A DNA stretch of 64,000 nucleotides from Haliea sp. E1-2-M8 (GCF_030649675.1 NZ_JAUTDR010000002.1:243303-307302); one strand, 5' to 3'; shown: positions 18,039 through 26,619, counted from the stretch's first letter. The notes: generated from the letters alone by a model not told the origin. Translations and numbers: made by a program.

Positions 18039-19244
18039 CTATTTGGGCAGGCCGAGGATATGCTCGGCAATGATGTTGGCCTGCACCTGGCTGGTGCCGC
18101 CGCCAATGGTGGCAGAGAAGCTGTTCAGGTAGGCGCGCTGCCAGAACCCGCCCTGGCGCGAGTCCGCGTCCCCCACATAAAGACCGCCGTCGGCACCCTG
18201 CAGGTTGATCGCCAGCTGGCGCATGCGCCGGGTACTTTCGGTAAAGCGCAGCTTGTTGGACAGGGGCAGGGAGAACGGATAGTCCGTGGTCAACGGGCCG
18301 ATACCCGCACGCCGGTCCCCGAGGACAACCGCCTTTTCCTCCATGATCAGCTGCACCAGCTGGTCGCGGACCGCCGGGTCCTGCAGCACCGGCGCGCCGT
18401 CACGCTCCACGTCCGCCAGCTGCTGGATCATGTCGTCAATGACAATGCGCACGAAGGCCAGGCCGCCGGCAGCACCGGCCTCGGCGCCGCGCTCGTACTG
18501 CAGGGTTTTCATGGCAATCTTCCAGCCCTGCCCCTCCTCGCCCATCAGACAGCTGGCGGGTATGCGCGCGTCGGTGAAAAAGGTCTCGGTAAAACCGTAT
18601 TCCCCGGTCAGCTTGCGGATCGGCCGCGGGTCGATTCCCGGCACCTGCATCGGCGCCAGGAAGAAGGACAGGCCATCGTATTTGCGCTCCGCCGCCGGGT
18701 TGGTGCGGGCCAGCAGGATCATGTATTTGGCGAAGTTGCCCATGGTGGTCCAGATCTTGGTGCCGTTGATGACATAGTCGTCACCGTCGCGCACCGCCCG
18801 GGTCTGGGCGTTGCCCAGGTCGGAACCGTGATCCGGTTCGGAGAAGCCCTGGCACCAGATATCCTCGCCGGTCAGGATGCCCTTGAGATAGCGGGCTTTC
18901 TCCTCCTCGGTGCCAATGTCATTGATCAGCGGGCCAGCCCAGCCGAGGCCAATAACGTTGAAGCAGATCGGCACCGCCTGGCGGCGCATTTCCTGATCGG
19001 CGATGGACTGGAATACCGGGTCCACCCCCTGGCCGCCGTATTGTTTGGGCCAGGCCATACCCAGGTAGCCCGCATTCCAGACCTTGTGTTGCCACGCGCG
19101 GAGGAAGTCGAGTTGCTGCTCGCTGCCGACCTCCATGAAGGACTGAGGCAGCAGAAAACCCGGATCCGCCGGCTTGTTGGCCTGCAGCCAGGCCGAAACT
19201 TCCTGGCGGAAGGCTTGCTTGTCCTGTTCGGAAACCGTGCTCAC
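18039..19244 (-). CDS. Acyl-CoA dehydrogenase (long partner subunit)
   Basis: This 401-residue acyl-CoA dehydrogenase shows MAWPKQYGGQG, SEPDHGSDLGNAQTRAVRDG (FAD/substrate contact region) and the C-terminal ATIGGGTSQVQANIIAEHILGLP. The start codon is GTG at 19244, supported by AAGGAG 7 nt upstream. It oxidises an acyl-CoA to the 2-enoyl form; large FadE-type members often act on bulky or branched chains. It is encoded just before a smaller homologue and after a GST gene. Confidence 0.9.
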   Translation of the reverse strand: MSTVSEQDKQAFRQEVSAWLQANKPADPGFLLPQSFMEVGSEQQLDFLRAWQHKVWNAGYLGMAWPKQYGGQGVDPVFQSIADQEMRRQAVPICFNVIGLGWAGPLINDIGTEEEKARYLKGILTGEDIWCQGFSEPDHGSDLGNAQTRAVRDGDDYVINGTKIWTTMGNFAKYMILLARTNPAAERKYDGLSFFLAPMQVPGIDPRPIRKLTGEYGFTETFFTDARIPASCLMGEEGQGWKIAMKTLQYERGAEAGAAGGLAFVRIVIDDMIQQLADVERDGAPVLQDPAVRDQLVQLIMEEKAVVLGDRRAGIGPLTTDYPFSLPLSNKLRFTESTRRMRQLAINLQGADGGLYVGDADSRQGGFWQRAYLNSFSATIGGGTSQVQANIIAEHILGLPK

Positions 19245-19275
19245 AGCTTACTCCTTGTCCTGAAAGTCATTCGGG

Positions 19276-19914
19276 TCACACCACATCCGGCAGCACCAAT
19301 GGCTCGCCGTGGGCGTTGGCGCGCTGGAAGGCCGGACGTGCCATCAGGCGCTCCAGGTAAGCCTTGGTCGCGGGCTGGTAATACTTGTCCAGATGCAGGA
19401 TGGAGCCCAGGAACAGGGCATAACCCACCGCAATATCCGCAATGGTGAAATGGTCCGCCACCAGGTACTCGTGCGCTGCAACCCGGTCATCAACGCGGCG
19501 CAGGCGGGCGCGAAACCATTTTGCGTAATCGTCGGCGACTGCGCGTTTGGCCGGATCTTGCTCGAAAAAGTAATAGCGCAGGGCAATGGTCTGGGGAAAG
19601 GTCAGGGTGGCGTCGCTGTGATGCAGCCAGTTCAGGTAGGCGCCGTAGTCCACGCCCTCCGGCCTCAGGGCGAGGTCACCCGCCCGGTCTGGATAGCGGT
19701 CCACGAGATACTGGCAGATACCCGCGGACTCGGTCATTTCCGTGGCGCCGTCGACAAAGAACGGTACCGTTCCCAGGCTGTTGACCTGCAAAAAGTCGGG
19801 CTGCATCACCCGCGGCGGGAAGGGCAGCACTTCCAGTTCATAGTCCAGACCCATCTCCTCCAGGGTCCACAGGGGGCGCAGGGAGCGGGCCCCGGCGCAG
19901 TGCCACAGTTTCAT
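19276..19914 (-). CDS. Glutathione S-transferase family protein
   Basis: This 212-residue protein has an N-terminal thioredoxin-like domain (MKLWHCAGARSLRPLWTLEEMGLDYEL, then GTVPFFVDGATEMTESAGI with the GSH-binding ES pair) and an all-helical C-terminal domain. The ATG at 19914 is 1 nt past the stop of the upstream acyl-CoA dehydrogenase gene and matches the family start. It sits inside a beta-oxidation-like operon, which suggests detoxification or isomerisation of a pathway intermediate. It could also be a general stress enzyme. Confidence 0.88.
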   Translation of the reverse strand: MKLWHCAGARSLRPLWTLEEMGLDYELEVLPFPPRVMQPDFLQVNSLGTVPFFVDGATEMTESAGICQYLVDRYPDRAGDLALRPEGVDYGAYLNWLHHSDATLTFPQTIALRYYFFEQDPAKRAVADDYAKWFRARLRRVDDRVAAHEYLVADHFTIADIAVGYALFLGSILHLDKYYQPATKAYLERLMARPAFQRANAHGEPLVLPDVV

Positions 19915-19915
19915 C

Positions 19916-21088
19916 TCAGACTCCGTACTGGCGGGCGGCCAGGTCACGCATGATTTCCTCGGAGCCACCGCCAATGGCGTTGACCCGCACCTCGCGGTAG
20001 ATCCGCTCCACCCGGCTGCCGCGCATGAAGCCGATGCCGCCGAGGATCTGCATGGCCTCGCGGGCACAGAATTCCACGGTTTCACTGGCCTGTACCTTGA
20101 GCAGGGCAATATCCCCGGGGTTGGGATTGCCCGCTTCGATCGACTCGAAACAGAGCCGGATATAAGCCTGGGTGGCGTTGATCTTCTGCTTCATCTGGGC
20201 AATCTTGTGGCGGATCACCTGGTGGTCCGCCAACCTCTTGCCAAAGGTCTGGCGCTCCTGCGCCCAGGCCACCGCCTCCTCCAGGCAGACCCGCGCCATG
20301 GCCTCCATGCCAGCGGCCATGGCCATGCGCTCGCCATTGAAGTTGGTCATGATGACCAGGAAGCCCTGGTTTTCCGGACCGATCAATTGGTCTGCCGGCA
20401 CCCGTACATTGTCGAAGTACAGGGTGGCGGTGTCCGAGGCCCACCAGCCCTGCTTGCGCTCCAGCGGGGTGCGGGAAAAGCCGTCGGCATCGGTGGGGAT
20501 CAGCAGCATGGAGATGCCCCTGGCACCCGGACCACCGGTGCGCACCGCGGTGGATACCCAGTTGGCGCGCATGCCGCCGGTAATGTAGGTCTTGGAGCCG
20601 TTGACGACATAGTGGTCGCCGTCGCGCACCGCGGTGGTGGCCAGGCTGGCCACATCGGAGCCGCCGCCGGGCTCGGTAATACCCAGGGCGATGTGCTTTT
20701 CCCCCGCCAGCACCGCCGGCGCCACCGCCTGCTGCATGGCCTCGGAGCCCCAGTTGATTACCGGCGGCAGGCCGATACCGTGCACCATCAGGCTGGCGGG
20801 AATGCCCCCGGCACCGATGCGGGCCAGCTCCTCCTGGGTGATCCAGCTGTGCCAGCTGTCGATACCCTCTCTAGTGCCACCATAGGCCTCTGGATAACCC
20901 AGACCCAGCAGCCCGATCGCCGCCGCCCTGGGCCACAGCTGGATGGGAATATGGCCGGCCTCATCCCAGGCGTCCGCATGCGGCATGATCTCGGCATCGA
21001 TGAAACGGCGCAGCTGGGTACGCCAGGCCTCGTGCTCCGCGGTAATGTGGGGGTTAGGCAGGCGTGCACTGTCAAAATCCAGTGACAT
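19916..21088 (-). CDS. Acyl-CoA dehydrogenase (first gene of operon)
   Basis: This 390-residue acyl-CoA dehydrogenase shows GLGYPEAYGGT, TEPGGGSDVASLATTAVRDGDHYVVNGSK in two runs, QERQTFGKRLADHQVIRHKIAQM and the tail NAIGGGSEEIMRDLAARQYGV. At the position where MCAD-type enzymes have YEG it has IGGG, so any catalytic Glu must lie elsewhere, as in isovaleryl-type enzymes. It is the promoter-proximal gene of the operon ACAD - GST - ACAD - ACAD - ABC1 - ABC1. The acyl substrate is unknown. Confidence 0.9.
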   Translation of the reverse strand: MSLDFDSARLPNPHITAEHEAWRTQLRRFIDAEIMPHADAWDEAGHIPIQLWPRAAAIGLLGLGYPEAYGGTREGIDSWHSWITQEELARIGAGGIPASLMVHGIGLPPVINWGSEAMQQAVAPAVLAGEKHIALGITEPGGGSDVASLATTAVRDGDHYVVNGSKTYITGGMRANWVSTAVRTGGPGARGISMLLIPTDADGFSRTPLERKQGWWASDTATLYFDNVRVPADQLIGPENQGFLVIMTNFNGERMAMAAGMEAMARVCLEEAVAWAQERQTFGKRLADHQVIRHKIAQMKQKINATQAYIRLCFESIEAGNPNPGDIALLKVQASETVEFCAREAMQILGGIGFMRGSRVERIYREVRVNAIGGGSEEIMRDLAARQYGV

Positions 21089-21189
21089 GGTCCCTCTCTG
21101 GGTAGTGTTTTTGTGCGGGGGCCTATCTTAGTGGAAGCTGGCACGGGATGCATGCGTAAAACGGCGGCGCCGGGGGCGCCGCGGGATGT

Positions 21190-22899
21190 TCAGGCCGCGG
21201 CCTCCAGCGCCAGACCAATCACCTCCCGCAGATCCTCGCGTGCGTCTGCGATGCGCTGCAGATCTGCCAGTGCGCCCTGGCGCAAAGCCCCGTCCACCGC
21301 GGTACCGGCGGCCAGCACCTCAACCCGCAACAGCCACTCGTCGGGGTAGGCGGCTAGCCCGGTGGCGAGGTCCGCAGCCCCGGCGCCCGCCGCCAGGTCG
21401 GCCAGCTGTCGGTACAGCTCCTGCAGGGTGGCATCCGCCGCCGGCCGCACCGCGGCCGTGACGGGTACAGCCTTGTACAGCTGATACCGCTCCCGGTCCG
21501 CGGTGCCGCCATAGACAGAGTCAATGAACGCGCCCACCGCCATGTCGTACTGCCCCCAGGCCGGCTCAAACAGGATCCGGCCCTGCAGGTCCGTGACCGT
21601 GCAGTCGGCGAAGCTGAGTAACAGGTTCCGCTGGTCCTGCCGCAGTACATGCTGCAGCCGACCCCGGACGGTGATGCCAGAGAGAAATTCGAGCACCACA
21701 GGCTCGCCGATCACGATATGGTGAGCCCTGAGTTCGTCCACCGAATACTCCGAGAGACAGCGACTGAAGTCCTTCAGCCTGCCCACCGGCGAGCCGAAGC
21801 CCTCGGCATGGGCAGCGGTGCCGTGGCCGTAGATCTCCGTATCCCGCCAGGCCAGCTGGGTGGGCCCGGTGGTTTGCAAATATACCGCCTTGCCCACCGA
21901 GTCGCACAGCACTTCCACGAACTGACCGCTGACCTGAACTCCGGAATCGTAGCGGGCGGTGCAGACGGTGCCCGCTGCAATCGCCTTGCGCAGGGACTCC
22001 GCCCCGCCGCGCTGAAAACACATGGCGGCGGCAAATTCCTCCAGCACCTGGCTCAGATGACGGCAGCTCTTGCTGACAAACAGTTGCGGCTGCTCGCGGG
22101 TGATGTCGTAGGGGACGGTCACCGCGTCCACGGTCAACGGCAGCTTTCTGACCTGCTGGTCATCCAGGCAGTGGCGGCTTTCGCCGAGGGAAGACAGCAG
22201 ACCGGCGCCAAATATGTGGTAGTCCTCCAGCTCTCCCACCAGACCGTACTCCACCGTCCACCAGTGCAGCCGGGTCAGCAGGGCAGCCTCGGAGGGCTCC
22301 TCCGTTACCGCCATGGCCTCTTCCAGCGCCAGCTCCGCCGCGGCGATATCTGCCGCGGTGCTGGCGGGGGCCTCCTTGACCATCGACAGGTGGCGCACGG
22401 CTTCGTACTGGACGAAGTCCTGGTGGGTGGCAATGGCTTTCATGCCGATTTCGCCGAACCGCTGCAGGAACTCGGCGTAGTCGACATCGACCAGAAACGG
22501 GGCGTGGCCGGCTGATTCGTGCACGATATCCGGCGCCGGCGTATAGAAAATGTGCTCGACGCTGCGCATTTCCAGCGCGATCACCAGGACTTTCAGCGCC
22601 TGGAATTCCATGAAGATCGCCGGCGGAATAAAGCCGTCCACGACCACCGCCCGCCAACCCAGTTGCGCCAGGCAGGCGTTCATTTCATCTACGGACGGGA
22701 TGTGATCGAGAGCGATGCCCGTGCGGGCCAGCCCCTCCAGGTAAACCGGGTGGGCAGTGTCGCGCAGGCGCCGGGTGAGCTGACGCATGATGAAGCGCCA
22801 GACTGCCTGGTCCCGGGGGGTGTATTGAGCGTATTCCTGCAGCTGCACAAACGGGCGCAGATGGGCCGGCAGACTGGCGACAATCTCCTGCTGGGTCAT
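21190..22899 (-). CDS. Pterin-dependent aromatic amino acid hydroxylase, long form
   Basis: This 569-residue protein contains the tetrahydrobiopterin-dependent hydroxylase domain. The motif PAPDIVHESAGHAPFL gives iron ligands His117 and His122; Glu207 in HWWTVEYGL is the third. It most likely converts phenylalanine to tyrosine, although tyrosine or tryptophan as substrate cannot be excluded. Typical bacterial PhhA is about 260-300 residues; here some 230 further residues follow the catalytic core and match nothing I know. The start overlaps the stop of a MarR gene by 4 nt, so the two are co-transcribed. No phhB (pterin dehydratase) is nearby. Confidence 0.88.
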   Translation of the reverse strand: MTQQEIVASLPAHLRPFVQLQEYAQYTPRDQAVWRFIMRQLTRRLRDTAHPVYLEGLARTGIALDHIPSVDEMNACLAQLGWRAVVVDGFIPPAIFMEFQALKVLVIALEMRSVEHIFYTPAPDIVHESAGHAPFLVDVDYAEFLQRFGEIGMKAIATHQDFVQYEAVRHLSMVKEAPASTAADIAAAELALEEAMAVTEEPSEAALLTRLHWWTVEYGLVGELEDYHIFGAGLLSSLGESRHCLDDQQVRKLPLTVDAVTVPYDITREQPQLFVSKSCRHLSQVLEEFAAAMCFQRGGAESLRKAIAAGTVCTARYDSGVQVSGQFVEVLCDSVGKAVYLQTTGPTQLAWRDTEIYGHGTAAHAEGFGSPVGRLKDFSRCLSEYSVDELRAHHIVIGEPVVLEFLSGITVRGRLQHVLRQDQRNLLLSFADCTVTDLQGRILFEPAWGQYDMAVGAFIDSVYGGTADRERYQLYKAVPVTAAVRPAADATLQELYRQLADLAAGAGAADLATGLAAYPDEWLLRVEVLAAGTAVDGALRQGALADLQRIADAREDLREVIGLALEAAA

Positions 22900-23372
22900 G
22901 GCGTGTTCCGGTCGCTGAGAGCCGGTTTTTCCGGCATGCCGGCCAGCTGTAGCTCCAGCTTGTCGATCAGGGCGAACAGGGTGTCCCGCTCCGCCGGCGC
23001 AAGTGGCGCCAGCAGCGACTGCTCCCAGGCCAGGGCCTCGGGCTCAATGCGCCGGTAGAGATCGGCTCCTGCGGCACTCAGACTCAGCAGTGCGGCGCGG
23101 CTGTCGCGTGCACAGGGCCGGCGTTGCAACAGGCTGCAACCCTGCAGGCCGGCCACCGCCCGCGAGACCCGCACCTTGTCCATGCTGGTGAGCTCACCGA
23201 TCTGCTTTGCCTGCAGCTCGCCGTACTCCGCCAGGGTCACCAGCACCCGCCACTCCGCGATGCTGATACCAAAGCGCTCGGTGTAGATGCGCGACAGCGA
23301 CACGCTGATCTTGCGCGCCAGCGTGTTGCAGCGGTAGGGGAGAAATCGGGTCAGGCTTAGAGCGGGTTGCAT
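22896..23372 (-). CDS. MarR family transcriptional regulator
   Basis: This 158-residue winged-helix protein has the MarR layout: dimerising N-terminal helix, FGISIAEWRVLVTLAEYGELQAKQIGELTSMDKVRVSRAVAGLQ (about residues 34-77, in two runs) and a wing with RRPCARDSRAALLSLSAAG. It lies directly upstream of the aromatic amino acid hydroxylase (4-nt overlap) and 43 nt downstream of a perfect 12-bp inverted repeat. It probably represses its own operon and responds to an aromatic ligand, which is inferred from the arrangement. Confidence 0.9.
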   Translation of the reverse strand: MQPALSLTRFLPYRCNTLARKISVSLSRIYTERFGISIAEWRVLVTLAEYGELQAKQIGELTSMDKVRVSRAVAGLQGCSLLQRRPCARDSRAALLSLSAAGADLYRRIEPEALAWEQSLLAPLAPAERDTLFALIDKLELQLAGMPEKPALSDRNTP

Positions 23373-23415
23373 GCAGGCCCTGCGGAACAGACGTGTCGTG
23401 CGAGTATAGCCCTGC

Positions 23416-23447
23416 GGGCAACTGGTTTCAAAAGTAACCAGTTGCCC
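23416..23447. promoter_or_regulatory. Perfect 12-bp inverted repeat, likely MarR operator
   Basis: GGGCAACTGGTT (23416-23427) and AACCAGTTGCCC (23436-23447) are exact inverted copies separated by 8 nt. The repeat lies 43 nt upstream of the MarR start codon. No T-run follows on either strand, so an operator is more likely than a terminator, although it could also insulate the M20 gene upstream. Confidence 0.6.
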
Positions 23448-23462
23448 GAAAGTGGCGCGACC

Positions 23463-24893
23463 TCAGCGACGATAGTCCAGCGGTGGCTCGCGGTCGCCCA
23501 GCAGCGCCTCGTAGTCGAAGTCCGCTCCGCGGCGCTGCTCGAATTCCTCGCGGGCTGCCCGCAACAGTTCCGGCTGCAGGAACAGATCGGTAGCGGTCAA
23601 CGCCATGGTCTTGGCCGCCACCAGCATCCCCTTGGTACCGATCGCGGTGCCCCCGGCCGAAATCGCCTGCCAGGTGTGGGGCGCAGTCCCCGGCACCCAG
23701 GTTGCGGCGCGCATCTCGACAGTCGGGACCGTCCAGCTGACATCGCCGACGTCGGTGGAGCCCATGCCCTGCACCTGGCTCATGGGTTCAATCCGTGCAG
23801 CGGCAGCGGCCAGGTCCGTTTCGCGGCTGGCCAGCGATTCCGCCAGCTCATTGGCAAAAGCCAGGTCCGCCGGGTCATAGGCAACCCCGCCCACCTCGGT
23901 CAGACGCCGGTGCATGGCCGTTGCCAGGGTCTCATTGGGCAGCACACTGTGATTGCCGTGTATCACTTCCATCTCCAGCTCGGTTCCGGTGCCGAGCGCC
24001 GCCGCCTCAGCCGTCGCGACCAGGCGCTCCCAGAGCTGTTTCAGAATGTCGGCCTGCGGATGGCGCAGGTAATAGAAGGATTCGGCAAAATCCGGCACTA
24101 CATTCGGGGCCGAGCCACCACTGGTGATCACGTAGTGCATACGCGCTTCCTGCGGCAGGTGCTCCCGCATCAGGTTGGCCATGAAATTCATCGACTCTAC
24201 CGCGTCCAGCGCGGAGCGCCCGCGTTCCGGCGCCACCGCTGCGTGGGAAGCGACGCCGCGGAACCGGAACTTGGCCGACTTGTTGGCGAGCGTGGTCGCG
24301 ATATCGGCGGCGTTGCGGTCAGACGGATGCCAGACCAGCACGGAGTCGACATCATCAAACAAACCGGCGCGCACCATATACACCTTGCCGGAGCCACCCT
24401 CTTCCGCCGGGGTACCGTAGAGCCGCAGGGTGCCCTCGATATTGTTCGCTTCCATCCAGTGACGCACCGCCACCGCCGCCGCGGTCGAGCCGGCACCGAA
24501 CAGGTGATGGCCACAGGCGTGGCCACTGTGCTTGTCCGGGTGGGGCTCACGGCGCGGCGCCGCGGTCTGGGAAATACCCGGCAGAGCGTCAAACTCCGCG
24601 AGGATTCCGATCACTGGCTCACCCGAGCCATAGCTGGCCACAAACGCCGTAGGCAGGCCAGCCACCCCGGTCTCAATGCGGAAATCAGCCGCCTCCAGGG
24701 TTTGCTGCAGCAGCGCACTGCTCTCGGTCTCCTGATAGCCCAGCTCCGCCTTGTCCCAGAGCGCCAGGGCCAGTTCGGCATACTGCTCCTGTTCCCGGTC
24801 CAGCCAGGCGAGAATGTCTTCGTCGTCCAGCGCCATCACCGCGCCGGGCAACAACAGCAGGCTCAGGGCCAGTGCTCGCAATATCTGTGTCAT
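23463..24893 (-). CDS. M20 family amidohydrolase/aminoacylase, exported
   Basis: This 476-residue protein has a signal peptide (hydrophobic run LALSLLLLPGAVMA, cleavage near residue 21) and the M20D metallopeptidase fold. The metal-binding HACGHHLFG motif, AEEGGSGKVYMVRAG and a late metal-ligand region SWTVPTVEMRAATW are seen. It resembles AbgB and hippurate/indole-acetyl amino acid hydrolases, which release amino acids from amide conjugates. The leader suggests a periplasmic role. It is divergent from the prenyltransferase gene. The substrate is unknown. Confidence 0.88.
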   Translation of the reverse strand: MTQILRALALSLLLLPGAVMALDDEDILAWLDREQEQYAELALALWDKAELGYQETESSALLQQTLEAADFRIETGVAGLPTAFVASYGSGEPVIGILAEFDALPGISQTAAPRREPHPDKHSGHACGHHLFGAGSTAAAVAVRHWMEANNIEGTLRLYGTPAEEGGSGKVYMVRAGLFDDVDSVLVWHPSDRNAADIATTLANKSAKFRFRGVASHAAVAPERGRSALDAVESMNFMANLMREHLPQEARMHYVITSGGSAPNVVPDFAESFYYLRHPQADILKQLWERLVATAEAAALGTGTELEMEVIHGNHSVLPNETLATAMHRRLTEVGGVAYDPADLAFANELAESLASRETDLAAAAARIEPMSQVQGMGSTDVGDVSWTVPTVEMRAATWVPGTAPHTWQAISAGGTAIGTKGMLVAAKTMALTATDLFLQPELLRAAREEFEQRRGADFDYEALLGDREPPLDYRR

Positions 24894-24998
24894 ACAAAGT
24901 ACCTTCGGTGTCCAGCTCAGATGAGCACCTTACCATCGCCTGACCGCGAATGCCTGCTATGCTGCGCAGGTCAGGGGGAAACGATCAGGACACTGTCA

Positions 24999-25988
24999 GT
25001 GCCAGACATCAAGCTGTGGGCGGCTGCGCTCAATGGAATGCCCGGAGTCAACGCCACCCAGTGGCAGCGGCTGGACCCCGTGTCACGCTGGTTGCTGGCC
25101 TGTCGGGCTTCGGTGCTGTTCATGACCCTGACCGCAGCCATGCTGGGCGGCTTGCTGGCCTGGAGGGATGGGCAGTTCGATGTCCTGCTGTGGCTGGCCT
25201 GCGCCCTGGGCCTGATGTTTGCCCACGCCAGCAATAATCTTCTCAACGATTACACCGACTCCCGCCGCGGTATCGACCGCAACAACTACTACCGCAACCA
25301 GTACGGCGTGCATGTACTGGAAGACGGCTTGATGAGCGAACCCCAGTTCTGGCGCTATTTCGCCTTTACCGCCGCGATCGCCCTGGGCGTTGGCCTGTGG
25401 CTGGTCAGTGTGCGCAGCGGACCGACTCTGGCCCTGATGTTGGCGGGCACTTTCTTCGTGCTGTTTTACACCTGGCCTCTGAAATACATCGGCCTGGGCG
25501 AGCCCTCGGTTTTGCTGGTCTGGGGTCCACTGATGGTGGGCGGCACCTATTTCGTGGTCGCAGGCAGCTGGAGCAATGAAGTGGCGTGGCTGAGCCTGGT
25601 GTTCGCCCTGGGGCCAACCACTGTGTTGTTTGGCAAGCACACCGACAAGCTGGCCGCGGACCGCGACAAGTCCGTGCGCACCTTGCCCGTCATTCTCGGC
25701 GAACGCCGGGCACGGCGGGCAACGATGGGACTGCTACTGGCCCAGTACGGGCTGACCCTGGGGCTGGTGCTCGCGGGCACCTTCAGCTGGCCACTGCTGC
25801 TGGTGTTTGCCAGCTTGCCCAGCCTGCATCGCAACCTGCAGCTGCTGCGCCACCCCAAGCCGGAAAGTCGCCCCGGGCACTACCCGGAAAAGCTCTGGCC
25901 ACTCTGGTTTTCCGCCGCCTGCTTCCGCCACACCCGCCACTTCACGCCTCTGTTCCTGCTCGGGGTTGTGCTCGACACCCTGCTGTAA
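24999..25988 (+). CDS. UbiA family prenyltransferase (MenA-like)
   Basis: This 329-residue integral membrane protein has about eight hydrophobic segments and the two Asp-rich motifs of prenyltransferases: NNLLNDYTDSRRGID in the first half and KHTDKLAADRDKSVRTLPV in the second. Sequence style is closest to 1,4-dihydroxy-2-naphthoate prenyltransferases, but no other menaquinone genes are in the window. I prefer the GTG at 24999 (AGGA 8 nt upstream); ATG at 24921 is an alternative with no ribosome site. The frame stays open far upstream across the M20 gene, which is a shadow. Confidence 0.82.
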   Translation: MPDIKLWAAALNGMPGVNATQWQRLDPVSRWLLACRASVLFMTLTAAMLGGLLAWRDGQFDVLLWLACALGLMFAHASNNLLNDYTDSRRGIDRNNYYRNQYGVHVLEDGLMSEPQFWRYFAFTAAIALGVGLWLVSVRSGPTLALMLAGTFFVLFYTWPLKYIGLGEPSVLLVWGPLMVGGTYFVVAGSWSNEVAWLSLVFALGPTTVLFGKHTDKLAADRDKSVRTLPVILGERRARRATMGLLLAQYGLTLGLVLAGTFSWPLLLVFASLPSLHRNLQLLRHPKPESRPGHYPEKLWPLWFSAACFRHTRHFTPLFLLGVVLDTLL

Positions 25989-25994
25989 CAGGAA

Positions 25995-26022
25995 CAGGGA
26001 GCCACCCGGGGATGGCTCCCTG
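25995..26022. terminator. Hairpin between convergent prenyltransferase and urcA-like genes
   Basis: CAGGGAGCCA (25995-26004) and TGGCTCCCTG (26013-26022) make a perfect 10-bp stem with an 8-nt loop, 7 nt after the prenyltransferase stop. There is no U-tract on either side, so it may stabilise 3' ends more than terminate. The position between converging genes supports a terminator-like role. Confidence 0.5.
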
Positions 26023-26055
26023 GAAATCCCGCCAGGGGTAGCGGGAGAACAGCGT

Positions 26056-26409
26056 TTACTTGCTTATGCTGGCGATCTGGCCGGCGTTCACCTGGGCCAG
26101 GGCGCCTGCCACGGCTGATTTCTGGCAAGCCCTGTTATTGGCGGCGACCCGGATGCTCCCGGCAACGCGGTAATCTGTCGGACCGCAGACTTCGCGGGCG
26201 GCCTGGCTCAGACGGCCATGCAGCGCGTCCCGGCCCTCGACTGAAGACAGATTGAGGTCCGCGACGGATACGCTGGCAGTGCGGGTTTCCATGCCGTGCG
26301 CCTGCACCAGGGTGGCTTCCTGATAGCTGCCGGCCATGGCGGATGCTGCCAGACAGCTGCCAAGGCTGAGGACGAGGGCTGCGATACGATTGTTGATTTG
26401 AGTTTTCAT
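26056..26409 (-). CDS. UrcA family protein, exported
   Basis: This 117-residue protein has a signal peptide (about residues 1-26, ending SAMAG) and the UrcA-family body: SVSVADLNLSSVEGRDALHGRLSQAA in two runs, AREVCG, and a second Cys in NNRACQKSAVAGAL. The two cysteines likely form a disulfide in the periplasm. The molecular function of UrcA proteins is not established. The start has AAGGAGAG. A 25-bp palindrome lies about 100 nt upstream. Confidence 0.8.
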   Translation of the reverse strand: MKTQINNRIAALVLSLGSCLAASAMAGSYQEATLVQAHGMETRTASVSVADLNLSSVEGRDALHGRLSQAAREVCGPTDYRVAGSIRVAANNRACQKSAVAGALAQVNAGQIASISK

Positions 26410-26507
26410 GATGCTCTCCTTACCGGATAGTGTGGTTGTGGTGCTGCGGGACTGACGATCCGGTCGTTAATCGTTGTCCTTGGAACAGAGATTAGGTAAG
26501 ACGGGAG

Positions 26508-26532
26508 GTCACCGAAAGCGGCTTTCGGTGAC
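26508..26532. promoter_or_regulatory. 25-bp palindrome between urcA-like gene and hemH
   Basis: GTCACCGAAAGC (26508-26519) and GCTTTCGGTGAC (26521-26532) are exact inverted copies around one central G. A one-base centre cannot form a tight RNA loop without opening pairs, so a protein-binding site on DNA is favoured. It sits in the 247-nt divergent region between urcA-like (left) and hemH (right). Confidence 0.45.
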
Positions 26533-26619
26533 TGGCGCAAAAGCAGCGGCGAACTGCACTAATCCAGCGATGAACGGTTCGCGTAATCACTGGCTATCCG
26601 CTCCGGCGCATCTCTTTGC

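Noticed and set aside
23367..24998. Upstream extension of the prenyltransferase frame by over 500 codons
   Set aside because: It runs antisense through the M20 gene and shows no protein-like features; the family fold starts near 24999.
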